From Candidatus Fermentithermobacillaceae bacterium (GTDB taxonomy: Bacteria; Bacillota; Sulfobacillia; Fermentithermobacillales; Fermentithermobacillaceae), in contig DUUV01000028.1 of assembly GCA_012841375.1 (NCBI GenBank), positions 130,602 through 194,601 on the forward strand: DNA of 64,000 nt. The letters are read 5' to 3'. The notes beneath the pieces are model-generated. The model saw only the letters and a list, made by a program, of their open reading frames with translations, was not told the origin of the DNA and ran no database searches. The position numbers and the translations under genes were made by a program. Positions 17,261 through 25,261 of this stretch are shown one piece after another. Every line of letters begins with the position of its first letter. Positions within the stretch are counted from its first letter, which is position 1.

Positions 17261-18103
17261 GGGAAAAAGACCCTTAGCCTCCGCTTCTTGGGGCTCACCC
17301 AGTCCCAAGAGCGCCTGCATGCGTGCGGCGTTGACCGCAGCTTGCCCCCTGTGGCAGTTGTTGAAAAGGACATAGACTTCGTCTGCCTTGGCTTCCATAT
17401 CCCGGATCTTTTGGACCCACGGCATCATCTCTTCGTCGGTATAGAGGTAGTCGTATCGTTCCCACGCCTCTTTGTGGTTGAACCATTTGGCGGCGTTCCT
17501 CCCATGGAACCTGACGTATGCCTGATTGGACGTAACCAGAGAGACTCTGGGAAAAAGCCCCCTGAGATTGGGCTCGTCGACACAGCAGAAACCGGTTCCC
17601 GAATCGATGAGCGACTTGTATACGTCGTCTCTCGCCCAACTCAGGTTTCGGAACTCCACGACCGCGGGGGCAACGGAGAGCGACTTGCCGAGAGAGTTCA
17701 CATACCGGAGGTTGTCTTTCGTATACTTGAACGACCAAGGGAACTGGTAAAGTACGCACGCCAACACGCCTGCTTCCGCCATGGGTAAGACCCCTTCCGT
17801 GAAAGTGGCCATCTCCTTTTCCAGCTCGGGTCTTCCCGGTATCTCATGAGTGATGGTTCTATGGGCCTTCACGGCAAAACGGAAACCCGGGGGTACGCGT
17901 CCAGCCATGCTCCCCATGGTCTTGGCTGACGGCTGGCGATAATAGGTGAAGTCAATCTCTACGCACGGAAACTTCTGCGCGTAGTATTCGAGGAACTGCC
18001 GGGGCTCCATGCCTTCAGGGTAAAAGGGCCCCCTCCAGTCCTTATAGCTGAACCCGGCCGTTCCAACATAAACCTTGCCACGGCCCGCCATCTCTGTGCT
18101 CAC
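17240..18103 (-). CDS. DUF72 domain-containing protein (YecE-like)
   Basis: The opening VYVGTAGFSYKDWRGPFYPEGM and the later EIDFTYYRQPSAKTM, FRFAVKAHRTITHE and YVRFHGRNAAKW segments are the DUF72/YecE signature, a TIM-barrel family of unknown activity. GTG 18103 is chosen as the start, seven bases after GGGAGG; in-frame upstream codons lack family similarity. It overlaps the permease gene's 3' end by 21 bases. Confidence 0.9.
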   Translation of the reverse strand: MSTEMAGRGKVYVGTAGFSYKDWRGPFYPEGMEPRQFLEYYAQKFPCVEIDFTYYRQPSAKTMGSMAGRVPPGFRFAVKAHRTITHEIPGRPELEKEMATFTEGVLPMAEAGVLACVLYQFPWSFKYTKDNLRYVNSLGKSLSVAPAVVEFRNLSWARDDVYKSLIDSGTGFCCVDEPNLRGLFPRVSLVTSNQAYVRFHGRNAAKWFNHKEAWERYDYLYTDEEMMPWVQKIRDMEAKADEVYVLFNNCHRGQAAVNAARMQALLGLGEPQEAEAKGLFPLEPYQR

Positions 18104-18259
18104 ACCGGTCCCTCCCATCCCAACGAGGCGAACCGTCCCGGCTCTACTTCCGGGAGGAAGGCCGGAGGCCGCTCCCACCGGGACGGCGATGCACCATGAG
18201 CGGCCTCCTACCCCGAAACACGCCGGCCCGGCAAGGGACCCGACCGGCAGAGCCGGGGT

Positions 18260-18712
18260 TCAGCCTGTGATGTATTTCTCCTGGGGCCGTTCCCAGGACA
18301 GGACCTCGTCGTCCTTGAAGAACAACGCGATCTCGCGTTTGGCCGACTCCGGAGAGTCGGAACCGTGCACCAGGTTGTTTGAGATGTCCAGCCCGAAATC
18401 GCCCCGGATTGTCCCCGGCGCAGCCTTGGACGGGTCGGTCGCTCCCATTACGGACCTTACGTTCGATATGGCGTTAGGTCCTTCCCACACCATGGCAACG
18501 ATTGGGAGGGCGGTTATGTACTCAATGAGCCCCTGGAAAAACGGCTTGCCCTCATGCATCGCATAGTGCCTTTTGGCGAGGGCCTGGTCAACCTTCATGA
18601 GTTTCATCCCCGCCAGGCGCAAGCCTTTCCTCTCGAACCTGGCTATGACTTCCCCGCACAATCCCCTGGCTACCGTGTCAGGCTTCAGCAATACCAGTGT
18701 TCTTTCTACCAA
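18260..18712 (-). CDS. ndk: Nucleoside diphosphate kinase
   Basis: ERTLVLLKPDTVARG, the NVRSVMGATDPSKAAPGTIRG segment and the phosphorylated histidine in NLVHGSDS identify Ndk, which equilibrates NTP and NDP pools. Length is about 150 residues. The TTG start at 18712 is preceded by AAAGGAGA; this ribosome binding site overlaps the stop region of the M42 peptidase gene (stop at 18717), so translation is probably coupled. Confidence 0.96.
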   Translation of the reverse strand: MVERTLVLLKPDTVARGLCGEVIARFERKGLRLAGMKLMKVDQALAKRHYAMHEGKPFFQGLIEYITALPIVAMVWEGPNAISNVRSVMGATDPSKAAPGTIRGDFGLDISNNLVHGSDSPESAKREIALFFKDDEVLSWERPQEKYITG

Positions 18713-18716
18713 GACG

Positions 18717-19790
18717 CTACTCTCCTTTGATTGCCTCGACGGCGCTCCGGTCAAGCCTCATGGCGACCTCAGTCATGAGACTGACGAGGGCGTCGAAGTC
18801 GTCCCTATGGATTATGCCTGAGTGACTGTGGATGTACCTGGTCGGCACACCCACCACCAGGCTGGGAACGCCTGCTTTGTAGATATGCATCCTGCCTGCG
18901 TTCGTCCCGCCTCCCTGCATGGTGTTGAACTGGGGCTTGAGACCGATTGACTCGGCAGTATCGATCACAAAGTCGCGAAGCCTCCTATGACCTATCATGG
19001 ACGAATCGTACAGAAGAACACTCGGCCCATTCCCCAACTTCGACTGAGCTTCGTGCTCTTTCACTCCGGGAGTATCCCCTGCGATGTCGGTCTCGATAGC
19101 GAAGCCGATGTCGGGCTCAACCACGGAGACGCTTGTGGTCGCACCCCTCAAACCGATCTCTTCCTGCACCGTCCCGACTCCGAACACGGTATTGGGGTGG
19201 TCTTTGCCCTGGAGATTCTTGATGACCTCCATGAAGACGGCGCAACCGATCCTGTTGTCCCATGCCTTGCCCACGAGGTACTTGGGGTTTTTCATCTCTG
19301 CGAAGTCGGAAACCGGAATGACCGGATCCCCCGGACGGACTCCCATGGACTGGGCGTCCTCCCTGCTCGATGCTCCGATATCGATGAACATGTCCGATTT
19401 CTTGTAGACCTTCTCGAGTTCCTCGCTCGTCAGGATGTGAGGAGGCTTCGAACCGATGATCCCGAGGACATCTCCCGAGCTTGTCTTCACGGTGACCCGT
19501 TGGGCCAGCATGACCTGCTCCCACCATCCCCCGAGGGTCTGGAATTTGAGGAAGCCTTCCTTGGTTATGTAGGTAACCATCATGCCGATTTCATCCATGT
19601 GGCCTGCAAGCATCAGACGGGGCGTTTCCGACGAACCGGCTTTCCTGCAGATGATGCTGCCGATGTTGTCCCTGCTTATCTCGCAGAGGCCCGCCATCTT
19701 GGTTCTTATGTACTTTCTTACTTCATCCTCGAATCCCGAGACGCCCGGCAACTCGGAGATCTCCTTGAGCAGCTGCAACCGTTCCTCCAA
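18717..19790 (-). CDS. M42 family metallopeptidase
   Basis: The 357-residue protein contains the M42 (glutamyl aminopeptidase/FrvX/endoglucanase-annotated) metal-site motifs: LAGHMDEIGMM, KAWDNRIGCAV, VQEEIGLRGA with the catalytic Glu pair, AIETDIAGDTPG, and the late HSHSGIIHRDD. These are cytosolic di-zinc aminopeptidases. TTG 19790 follows AGGGAGG by seven bases. It is immediately upstream of, and translationally coupled to, ndk. Confidence 0.94.
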   Translation of the reverse strand: MEERLQLLKEISELPGVSGFEDEVRKYIRTKMAGLCEISRDNIGSIICRKAGSSETPRLMLAGHMDEIGMMVTYITKEGFLKFQTLGGWWEQVMLAQRVTVKTSSGDVLGIIGSKPPHILTSEELEKVYKKSDMFIDIGASSREDAQSMGVRPGDPVIPVSDFAEMKNPKYLVGKAWDNRIGCAVFMEVIKNLQGKDHPNTVFGVGTVQEEIGLRGATTSVSVVEPDIGFAIETDIAGDTPGVKEHEAQSKLGNGPSVLLYDSSMIGHRRLRDFVIDTAESIGLKPQFNTMQGGGTNAGRMHIYKAGVPSLVVGVPTRYIHSHSGIIHRDDFDALVSLMTEVAMRLDRSAVEAIKGE

Positions 19791-19887
19791 CTGTTTGCCT
19801 CCCTGTTGTATGTGGTGTAACCAACCGGTTCCCGAGCATAGATAGTTCGCTCCCGCACCACCTGAAAACCTTTCGCACGCAGAAAAT

Positions 19888-19926
19888 GAATAGACCTTGG
19901 CGCTTCTCTCGCGGCAAGGTCTATTC
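19888..19926 (-). terminator. Perfect 12-bp-arm hairpin downstream of speD
   Basis: GAATAGACCTTG (19888-19899) and CAAGGTCTATTC (19915-19926) form a perfect 12-bp stem with a 15-base loop. On the minus strand it is followed by ATTTTCTG, consistent with a rho-independent terminator about 70 bases after the speD stop. Confidence 0.75.
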
Positions 19927-19995
19927 GTTCGCTGTGTGGTCCTCTTCTTTACCGGTTCTCGGTAAAATAACTATCACCTTTCTTGACAGGTATTA

Positions 19996-20376
19996 CTAAC
20001 AGGCGCATTGGGTTTGGGTTCCCTCCACCAACCCTCTCTTGTACTCGCTCGCCTTCACCGATGTCGCCTTAAACCCTGTTTTTGCCGCCTCAAGCGCGAC
20101 CCACGGGTCAACCTTCTCACCGCACGTGAACACATCCAAGGCCGCATAGCCCAGTTCGGGCCACGTGTGGATGGTTAGGTGCGACTCAGAAATGACTACA
20201 ACACCGCTTACCCCTTGAGGTGAAAACCTGTGAAACGCCGTCTCTCTCACTTCCGCTCCGGCGGAGATAGCCGCACTGACCAAGATCTCACGGATCTTGT
20301 CGAGGTCGTTTAGTATGCTGAACTCGCACCCGTAGACCTCTGCCAGAATGTGTCGGCCCAACGCCTGCATTTCCAT
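19996..20376 (-). CDS. speD: S-adenosylmethionine decarboxylase proenzyme (SpeD)
   Basis: The protein contains the self-processing site VVISESHLTIHTWPELGYAA (cleavage before the Ser of ESH gives the pyruvoyl group) and the ALDVFTCG segment of bacterial SpeD class 1b enzymes. It makes decarboxylated SAM for spermidine synthesis. ATG 20376 is used: AAAGGGGGC lies just upstream, and the product (about 126 residues) then matches the family length. A strong sigma-A promoter 80-110 bases upstream gives a roughly 75-base leader with a hairpin; a terminator follows. It is monocistronic, and no speE is seen in the window. Confidence 0.93.
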   Translation of the reverse strand: MEMQALGRHILAEVYGCEFSILNDLDKIREILVSAAISAGAEVRETAFHRFSPQGVSGVVVISESHLTIHTWPELGYAALDVFTCGEKVDPWVALEAAKTGFKATSVKASEYKRGLVEGTQTQCAC

Positions 20377-20426
20377 TCTCAGCCCCCTTTCAGGCAATGA
20401 ACAACCCCTCTGGAAGATGGAGGAAA

Positions 20427-20452
20427 TAGTTCGCCACCCAAAAGACGAACTA
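20427..20452 (-). promoter_or_regulatory. Inverted repeat at the predicted speD transcription start
   Basis: TAGTTCG (20427-20433) and CGAACTA (20446-20452) are perfect 7-bp arms around a 12-base loop. The outer arm coincides with the predicted +1 of the promoter at 20459-20487. The transcript would start with a stem-loop, or the palindrome could be an operator overlapping the start site. Confidence 0.5.
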
Positions 20453-20458
20453 ACCAAG

Positions 20459-20487
20459 ATTCTAGGATGAACACCCCCCTATGTCAA
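20459..20487 (-). promoter_or_regulatory. speD: Sigma-A promoter of speD
   Basis: On the minus strand, a perfect -35 TTGACA (20482-20487) and -10 TAGAAT (20459-20464) are separated by exactly 17 bases. The predicted start is near 20452, giving a leader of about 75 bases before the speD ATG. Confidence 0.8.
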
Positions 20488-20563
20488 TCAAGATTCACTC
20501 TCCTACCGGCGATCCGACGGGACAGTTATATGATATTCCAACTGGAGTATTCATGAGCAAGGA

Positions 20564-21349
20564 CTAACTGTACACCGCTATCTCCCTGGCAGGAGCAACC
20601 TGCACAGCAACCGTCTTTCCTGCCCTCTTAAGGCTCTTCTCTACAACCGAACGGGCAATTTCAGGTGTATTGCACTCTGTACTGAGGTGAGACAGGATCA
20701 CCTGCTTTGTCTCGGCGGTTACCAGGTCCGAGAGGGCCTGGGCCGCCTGGTCGTTGGACAGGTGGCCCAGGCTTCCGATGACTCTCTGTATGAGCGGCCA
20801 GGGTCTGCCCGAACGCTTCTCCATATCGACATCGTGGTTCGATTCAAAAACCAGATATTCGATGCCCCGGAGACACGATTCCACTTCCTCCGTTACGTAG
20901 CCCAGGTCTGTCGCGAACCCTGCTCTCTCGTCCTCCAATTCAACGACAAACCCCAAAGGCTCGGAAGCGTCATGGGGTTTACTGAATGCCCTCACACGGG
21001 ACTTGGAGACCACGACTTCCTCGCCTGCCGCTATCGGTCGCATAAGGTCCCGGTCCAGCCTGCACGCGTAGCGCGAATACCACTTCCAGAACCCCCGGGA
21101 GGCATAGACCGGCGTACGGTATTTCTGGGCGAAGGGAGTCACAAGGCACATGGCCTTGACATGATCCGAATGCTCGTGAGTTATGAAGAGCCCCGCGAGA
21201 TCCTGGGGCTCAATCCCGAACTCCCGAAGACATGCCACCAAGCGCCTGATCGGCACTCCGCAGTCAAAGAGAACCGGGCGACCTCTATCACCCCACACTA
21301 CGTAGGCGTTGCCGCACGTGGAAGAACTGGACAAAGATGCTATGTACAA
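20564..21349 (-). CDS. Metallo-beta-lactamase fold hydrolase (YycJ/WalJ-like)
   Basis: The N-terminal LSSSSTCGNAYVVWGDRGR, the metal site THEHSDHVKAM, the FSKPHDASEPLGFVV strand and EYLVFESNHD match the YycJ/WalJ group of MBL-fold proteins. These are 5'-exonuclease-like enzymes linked to DNA maintenance and cell-wall signalling in Bacilli. Length is 261 residues. No walKR genes are adjacent, so the pathway is not shown by context. Start is TTG 21349 with a modest GGTGA site. Confidence 0.88.
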   Translation of the reverse strand: MYIASLSSSSTCGNAYVVWGDRGRPVLFDCGVPIRRLVACLREFGIEPQDLAGLFITHEHSDHVKAMCLVTPFAQKYRTPVYASRGFWKWYSRYACRLDRDLMRPIAAGEEVVVSKSRVRAFSKPHDASEPLGFVVELEDERAGFATDLGYVTEEVESCLRGIEYLVFESNHDVDMEKRSGRPWPLIQRVIGSLGHLSNDQAAQALSDLVTAETKQVILSHLSTECNTPEIARSVVEKSLKRAGKTVAVQVAPAREIAVYS

Positions 21350-21622
21350 GTGTTGTTCACCGACCCCGAAAGCATTGTAACTCAGTGTACCATTCTATTC
21401 TTAGGAAAAGGATTCCTCTGACGGGCCTAGAAGTGATCGTCGACGCGGGAACCGAGAACGGCTTACTCGAGGAGATGAAGCGAAGGACAGTGTGGACATC
21501 CCCCGACTCCCCGGTGACGCCGGCAGGGTAGAACTCCAAGGCTTTAGTGAGGATAATCTGACAGGGGACTCAAACTCACGGACTCCCACGTATACTCCGA
21601 TGATCATGTTAGGGTGGTTCAC

Positions 21623-22663
21623 TTGGGCGACAAACCTCGGATCAGCATGATCTGGCCTGCGGTCGGAGAAGATCCCATGACCGGGCTTCCCAACCTTTTG
21701 GCGCTGATCACCGACCTTCAAGGCCCCTCCAAGACCGATAGACTGACCATAGCGGGGTTCGATGTGAAGAGGCTCGCGATGATCAACCGGGAGTTCGGCC
21801 ACGACGAAGGTGACCGGCTCATCCTTGATATCGCAGAGTCCCTGGTGAAAGCTACCGCGGCGCTGAACATAGAAGGCGGCCGGGTCTACAGGCTCGGGGG
21901 CGACGAGTTCTGCGTCCTTCTCCCCGGACTCTCTCACGCCGATGACCTCATTGAAGACCTGCGCGCCAGGCGTACCCTGGCGAAGGTGCGTTACGCCGTC
22001 GTCACCTGCTCGTGCCGGGATAAGGACCTGGAAGAGGCGTTCCTCGAAGTGTGGCCCCTGCTAATTGACGCCTTGGAATCCCAGGCCGGGGCGAGGGGTA
22101 CACAGATGAAGAGGTTGGCCCGCGTGCTTGTGGACGGGGTGCGGGAAACCGTAGAGCTCCTGAAAGCCAGCCGCAGGCTGGCATATACCGACGACATATC
22201 CGGTCTTCCGAACCAGAGAGCCGCGCGCCACCTCATCAGAGAGTACCTCGCCAAGCGCATGGACACAGAAGGGCCTCTGGGGCTCCTATTCGCAGACGGC
22301 GACAACCTGAAAATCTACAACGACAACCTGGGGTATTCGGGCGGCAACGAGATGATCAGGCGCCTAGGATACTTAATCTCTTCAGAGACTTCTCCGGGCG
22401 AACTGGTCGCCAGATGGCTGTCGGGCGACGAGTTCATGATCATACTGCCCGGTGTTGGAAAGAAAGAAGCCCTGGACAGGGCGTCAAACATATGCCGGGC
22501 GGTGGAGAGCCAGACGGCTCAATGGGTCTACCCGGTCACCATCTCGGTAGGAGTGGCCAGCGCGCCGGAAGACGGCAGAGACCTGGAAACCCTGGTCACG
22601 AAACTGGAAGAAGCCAACGCCCGCGCGAAAAAGATGGGGAAAAACTGCGCATGCGGAGCTTGA
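21623..22663 (+). CDS. Tandem GGDEF domain protein (diguanylate cyclase)
   Basis: Two GGDEF domains lie in one 346-residue chain. The first (residues about 15-130) has RLGGDEFCVLLPG; the second (about 185-345) has LFADGDNLKIYND, RWLSGDEFMIILPG and TISVGVASAPEDG. Both keep the metal and catalytic acids, so c-di-GMP synthesis is plausible, with the two domains able to pair within one chain. No RxxD product-inhibition site is visible before either motif. No transmembrane or sensor domain is seen. The start is uncertain: TTG 21623 follows AGGGTGG, and GTG 21614 is also in frame. Confidence 0.88.
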   Translation: MGDKPRISMIWPAVGEDPMTGLPNLLALITDLQGPSKTDRLTIAGFDVKRLAMINREFGHDEGDRLILDIAESLVKATAALNIEGGRVYRLGGDEFCVLLPGLSHADDLIEDLRARRTLAKVRYAVVTCSCRDKDLEEAFLEVWPLLIDALESQAGARGTQMKRLARVLVDGVRETVELLKASRRLAYTDDISGLPNQRAARHLIREYLAKRMDTEGPLGLLFADGDNLKIYNDNLGYSGGNEMIRRLGYLISSETSPGELVARWLSGDEFMIILPGVGKKEALDRASNICRAVESQTAQWVYPVTISVGVASAPEDGRDLETLVTKLEEANARAKKMGKNCACGA

Positions 22664-22682
22664 GCGCCGGTGGCTCTCGAGA

Positions 22683-23708
22683 TTACACGTTGAACCTTAT
22701 GTTTAGGATGTCTCCGTCCTTCACCACGTAGTCCTTTCCCTCAAGGCGGATGGAACCCATGTCCCTGCATGCCTTGACCGTCCCCAGCTCACGGAGGCTG
22801 TCGTATGCTATGACCTCCGCCCGGATGAACCCCTTCTCCAAGTCGGTGTGGATCTTCCCTGCCGCTTCTCTTGCCTTGGTGCCGTTAGTGATGGTCCAGG
22901 CCCTTACCTCGTCCTGGCCAACGGTAAAGAAGGATATGAGGCCGAGATATTCGTAGCATGCTTTGGCGATCCGGGTAACGCCGGGCTCCGTAAGCCCATA
23001 CTCCTGAAGGAAGGCCCGGCGGTCTTCGTCGGGAAGTGCGGCGATCTCCGGCTCGACTGCGCCGGAGAAGACGACCGACGGGTACCCCATGGAGGATGCC
23101 TTTGTGAGGAGTATCTCCTGTCCGGGATACTCCTTGGCCCCGAGAGACTCCTCCGAGACGTTCACGGCGACCACTATAGGTTTGCGCGTCAAGAAGGCGA
23201 AGTTGGTGACGAAGTCTTTCTCATGTGGCTCAAAGGTAACCTTGGAGAGAGGAATCCCTTCATCCAACGCCTCTTTGCACTTTTCCAGGAAAGGGACTTC
23301 TGCCATTGAGACCGGCTTGGCCTTATTGGACCCGATCCTCTCCAGCCTCCCCTCAACCGACGAGAGGTCGGCGATAAAGAATTCTGTCTCGATATCGTCC
23401 AGGAAAGAGACTGCTTCTCCGCCGTCCATAAACACGGGGATCACGGCAATCAGAGCATCCATGTTCCTCACCGCATTCAGGAACTCCTGGCCCTTGTGAG
23501 GTTGAATATCCTGAATGTCCATGCGGGCATAGATCGTCTTCTCAGGCTTGAAGAGGCGGCTCAGCCAGACCACCCGCTCGTCAGGCACCTCCATCACACC
23601 GACCGGTGAGGGAACACCTCTATGGGAACTCACACCACTGGACTGGGTGAGCAGTTGCATGAGAGTTGTCTTGCCCGACTTCGGCCGGCCTACGATACCG
23701 ATTCTCAT
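22683..23708 (-). CDS. ychF: YchF/OLA1-like GTP/ATP-binding protein
   Basis: The P-loop is GRPKSGKTT, followed by a divergent G domain and a C-terminal TGS domain ending DYVVKDGDILNIRFNV, the order of YchF/Obg-like ATPases. At 341 residues it is slightly shorter than usual YchF, and the normal NVGKS P-loop is changed to KSGKT, so it may be a divergent paralogue. YchF binds ribosomes and is redox-regulated in other bacteria. ATG 23708 follows GGAGGT by seven bases. Confidence 0.82.
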   Translation of the reverse strand: MRIGIVGRPKSGKTTLMQLLTQSSGVSSHRGVPSPVGVMEVPDERVVWLSRLFKPEKTIYARMDIQDIQPHKGQEFLNAVRNMDALIAVIPVFMDGGEAVSFLDDIETEFFIADLSSVEGRLERIGSNKAKPVSMAEVPFLEKCKEALDEGIPLSKVTFEPHEKDFVTNFAFLTRKPIVVAVNVSEESLGAKEYPGQEILLTKASSMGYPSVVFSGAVEPEIAALPDEDRRAFLQEYGLTEPGVTRIAKACYEYLGLISFFTVGQDEVRAWTITNGTKAREAAGKIHTDLEKGFIRAEVIAYDSLRELGTVKACRDMGSIRLEGKDYVVKDGDILNIRFNV

Positions 23709-23801
23709 TTGGAGGACCTCCGCGCCTTCAGTATTCTATCATTCTACCTCTGGCAGAAAGCCCCGGCAACCAAACGATACGGTCCCGACGGTCCCGGCCA
23801 C

Positions 23802-25220
23802 TTAGTCTTGGCGAGGTATCCGGGTTACTTCATACCCTCCCTTGGTATCCTTCACGGCGAACCCCATGGCCTTGAGTTCTTCCCGAAGCCGGTCTGACTT
23901 GACCCAGTCCTTGGCTTCTCGGGCCAGCCTTCTCTCTTCGAGGATGGCCAGAGCTTCCGGCGGCAGTTCCGAGAGGGCTAACACTTTGTCTTCTCTCGTG
24001 GCTCCCTTTAGCAGATCAAGCGCCAGTACCCGGTCAAAGTCATCCGCGAGCCGCGCCAACCAGGGACCTAGATCCGCCTTGGCGGCATCCCACAACACGG
24101 CGACCGCCCTGGGCATATTGAGGTCGTCATTTACGGCCTCCAGGAATGATGCCCTGAACCGCTCCGCCTTTTCCTGCGCTCCGGCCTTCGCCGGATCCTT
24201 GGAAGACTTCTGAATGATCGTCCTTAACGAGCGCAATCCGCTCTGGGCGCTTTCCAGGGCAGGCCAGGTGAAGTTCAGGTGACTCCGGTAATGGGCCGAG
24301 AAGCAGAAGTAGCGGAAAGCAAGGGGCTCGAATCCCTTCGCCACCAGGTCGTCGACAGTATAGGTGTTGCCCAGGCTCTTTGACATCTTCCCTCCGTCCA
24401 CAAGCAGGAACTCGCCGTGCATCCAGAACCTGGCGGGAACCTCGCCGGTGCAGCTCTGTGACTGGGCTATCTCATTCTCATGGTGGATTGGGATATGGTC
24501 CACGCCGCCCGTGTGTATGTCAAACCGGTCGCCCAGATACTTTCTGGCCATGGCCGAGCACTCTATGTGCCAGCCGGGATACCCCATACCCCACGGGCTC
24601 TCCCACTGCATGATGTGTTCCTTGGGGGCTTTCTTCCAGAGGGCGAAGTCGGCGTGGTGCTTCTTATCCGGATTCTCCTGCACCCGAGCCCCGGCAAGCT
24701 GTTCCTCCAGTCTCGTTCCCGAAAGCTGCCCGTAGGACGGAAACTTGGATATGTCGTAGTAGATGCCGTCACCGGTCTCGTAGGCGTATCCCTTTTCGAC
24801 CAGTTCTACGACCATCTCCAACATCTCTTCAATGTGCTCCGTGGCAGGACTCACGACGCTGGGGCGCTTTATATTGAGAAGAGCCGCGTCTTTCATGAAC
24901 GCCCCGGTATAGTAGCGCGCAATCTCCCACGGTGTCTTCTTCTCGCGCCCGACGGCCACCAGCATCTTGTCTTCACCTTCGTCGGCGTCGGATACCAGGT
25001 GGCCTACATCGGTGATGTTCATGACCATCTTCACCGAAAGGCCGTTGTACTCGAGAACCCTCCGTAGAACATCGGCGAAAACGTAGGACCGCATGTTCCC
25101 TATGGTAGCGTACTGGTAGACCGTAGGGCCACACGTGTACATCCCCACCTTGCCCGGTACAAGTGGCGAGAACTCCTCTTTCCTTCGGCTAAGGGTGTTG
25201 TACAGGTAAAGGGGATGCAC
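23802..25220 (-). CDS. cysS: Cysteinyl-tRNA synthetase
   Basis: The zinc cysteine in YTCGPTVY, VMNITDVGHLVSDADEGEDKM (quoted in part), GWHIECSAMARKYLG, HHENEIAQS and the KMSKS loop GGKMSKSLGN identify CysRS. The HIGH-type motif reads TIGN (YQYATIGNMR, Thr about residue 39), with the first His replaced by Thr; the codon is ACC. The GTG at 25220 is the likely start, since GGAGG is eight bases upstream; an ATG eight codons earlier is also in frame. It lies 41 bases downstream of the patB-like gene. No T-box is present in the short leader. Confidence 0.95.
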   Translation of the reverse strand: MHPLYLYNTLSRRKEEFSPLVPGKVGMYTCGPTVYQYATIGNMRSYVFADVLRRVLEYNGLSVKMVMNITDVGHLVSDADEGEDKMLVAVGREKKTPWEIARYYTGAFMKDAALLNIKRPSVVSPATEHIEEMLEMVVELVEKGYAYETGDGIYYDISKFPSYGQLSGTRLEEQLAGARVQENPDKKHHADFALWKKAPKEHIMQWESPWGMGYPGWHIECSAMARKYLGDRFDIHTGGVDHIPIHHENEIAQSQSCTGEVPARFWMHGEFLLVDGGKMSKSLGNTYTVDDLVAKGFEPLAFRYFCFSAHYRSHLNFTWPALESAQSGLRSLRTIIQKSSKDPAKAGAQEKAERFRASFLEAVNDDLNMPRAVAVLWDAAKADLGPWLARLADDFDRVLALDLLKGATREDKVLALSELPPEALAILEERRLAREAKDWVKSDRLREELKAMGFAVKDTKGGYEVTRIPRQD

Positions 25221-25261
25221 GCTTACCGCCTCCGTTCGTCTCATACAGTAACAGTATATCC

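Noticed and set aside
21337-21531. Small plus-strand frame upstream of the GGDEF gene
   Set aside because: The C-terminal half looks protein-like, but there is no ribosome binding site and the N-terminal part overlaps the MBL gene start on the other strand.
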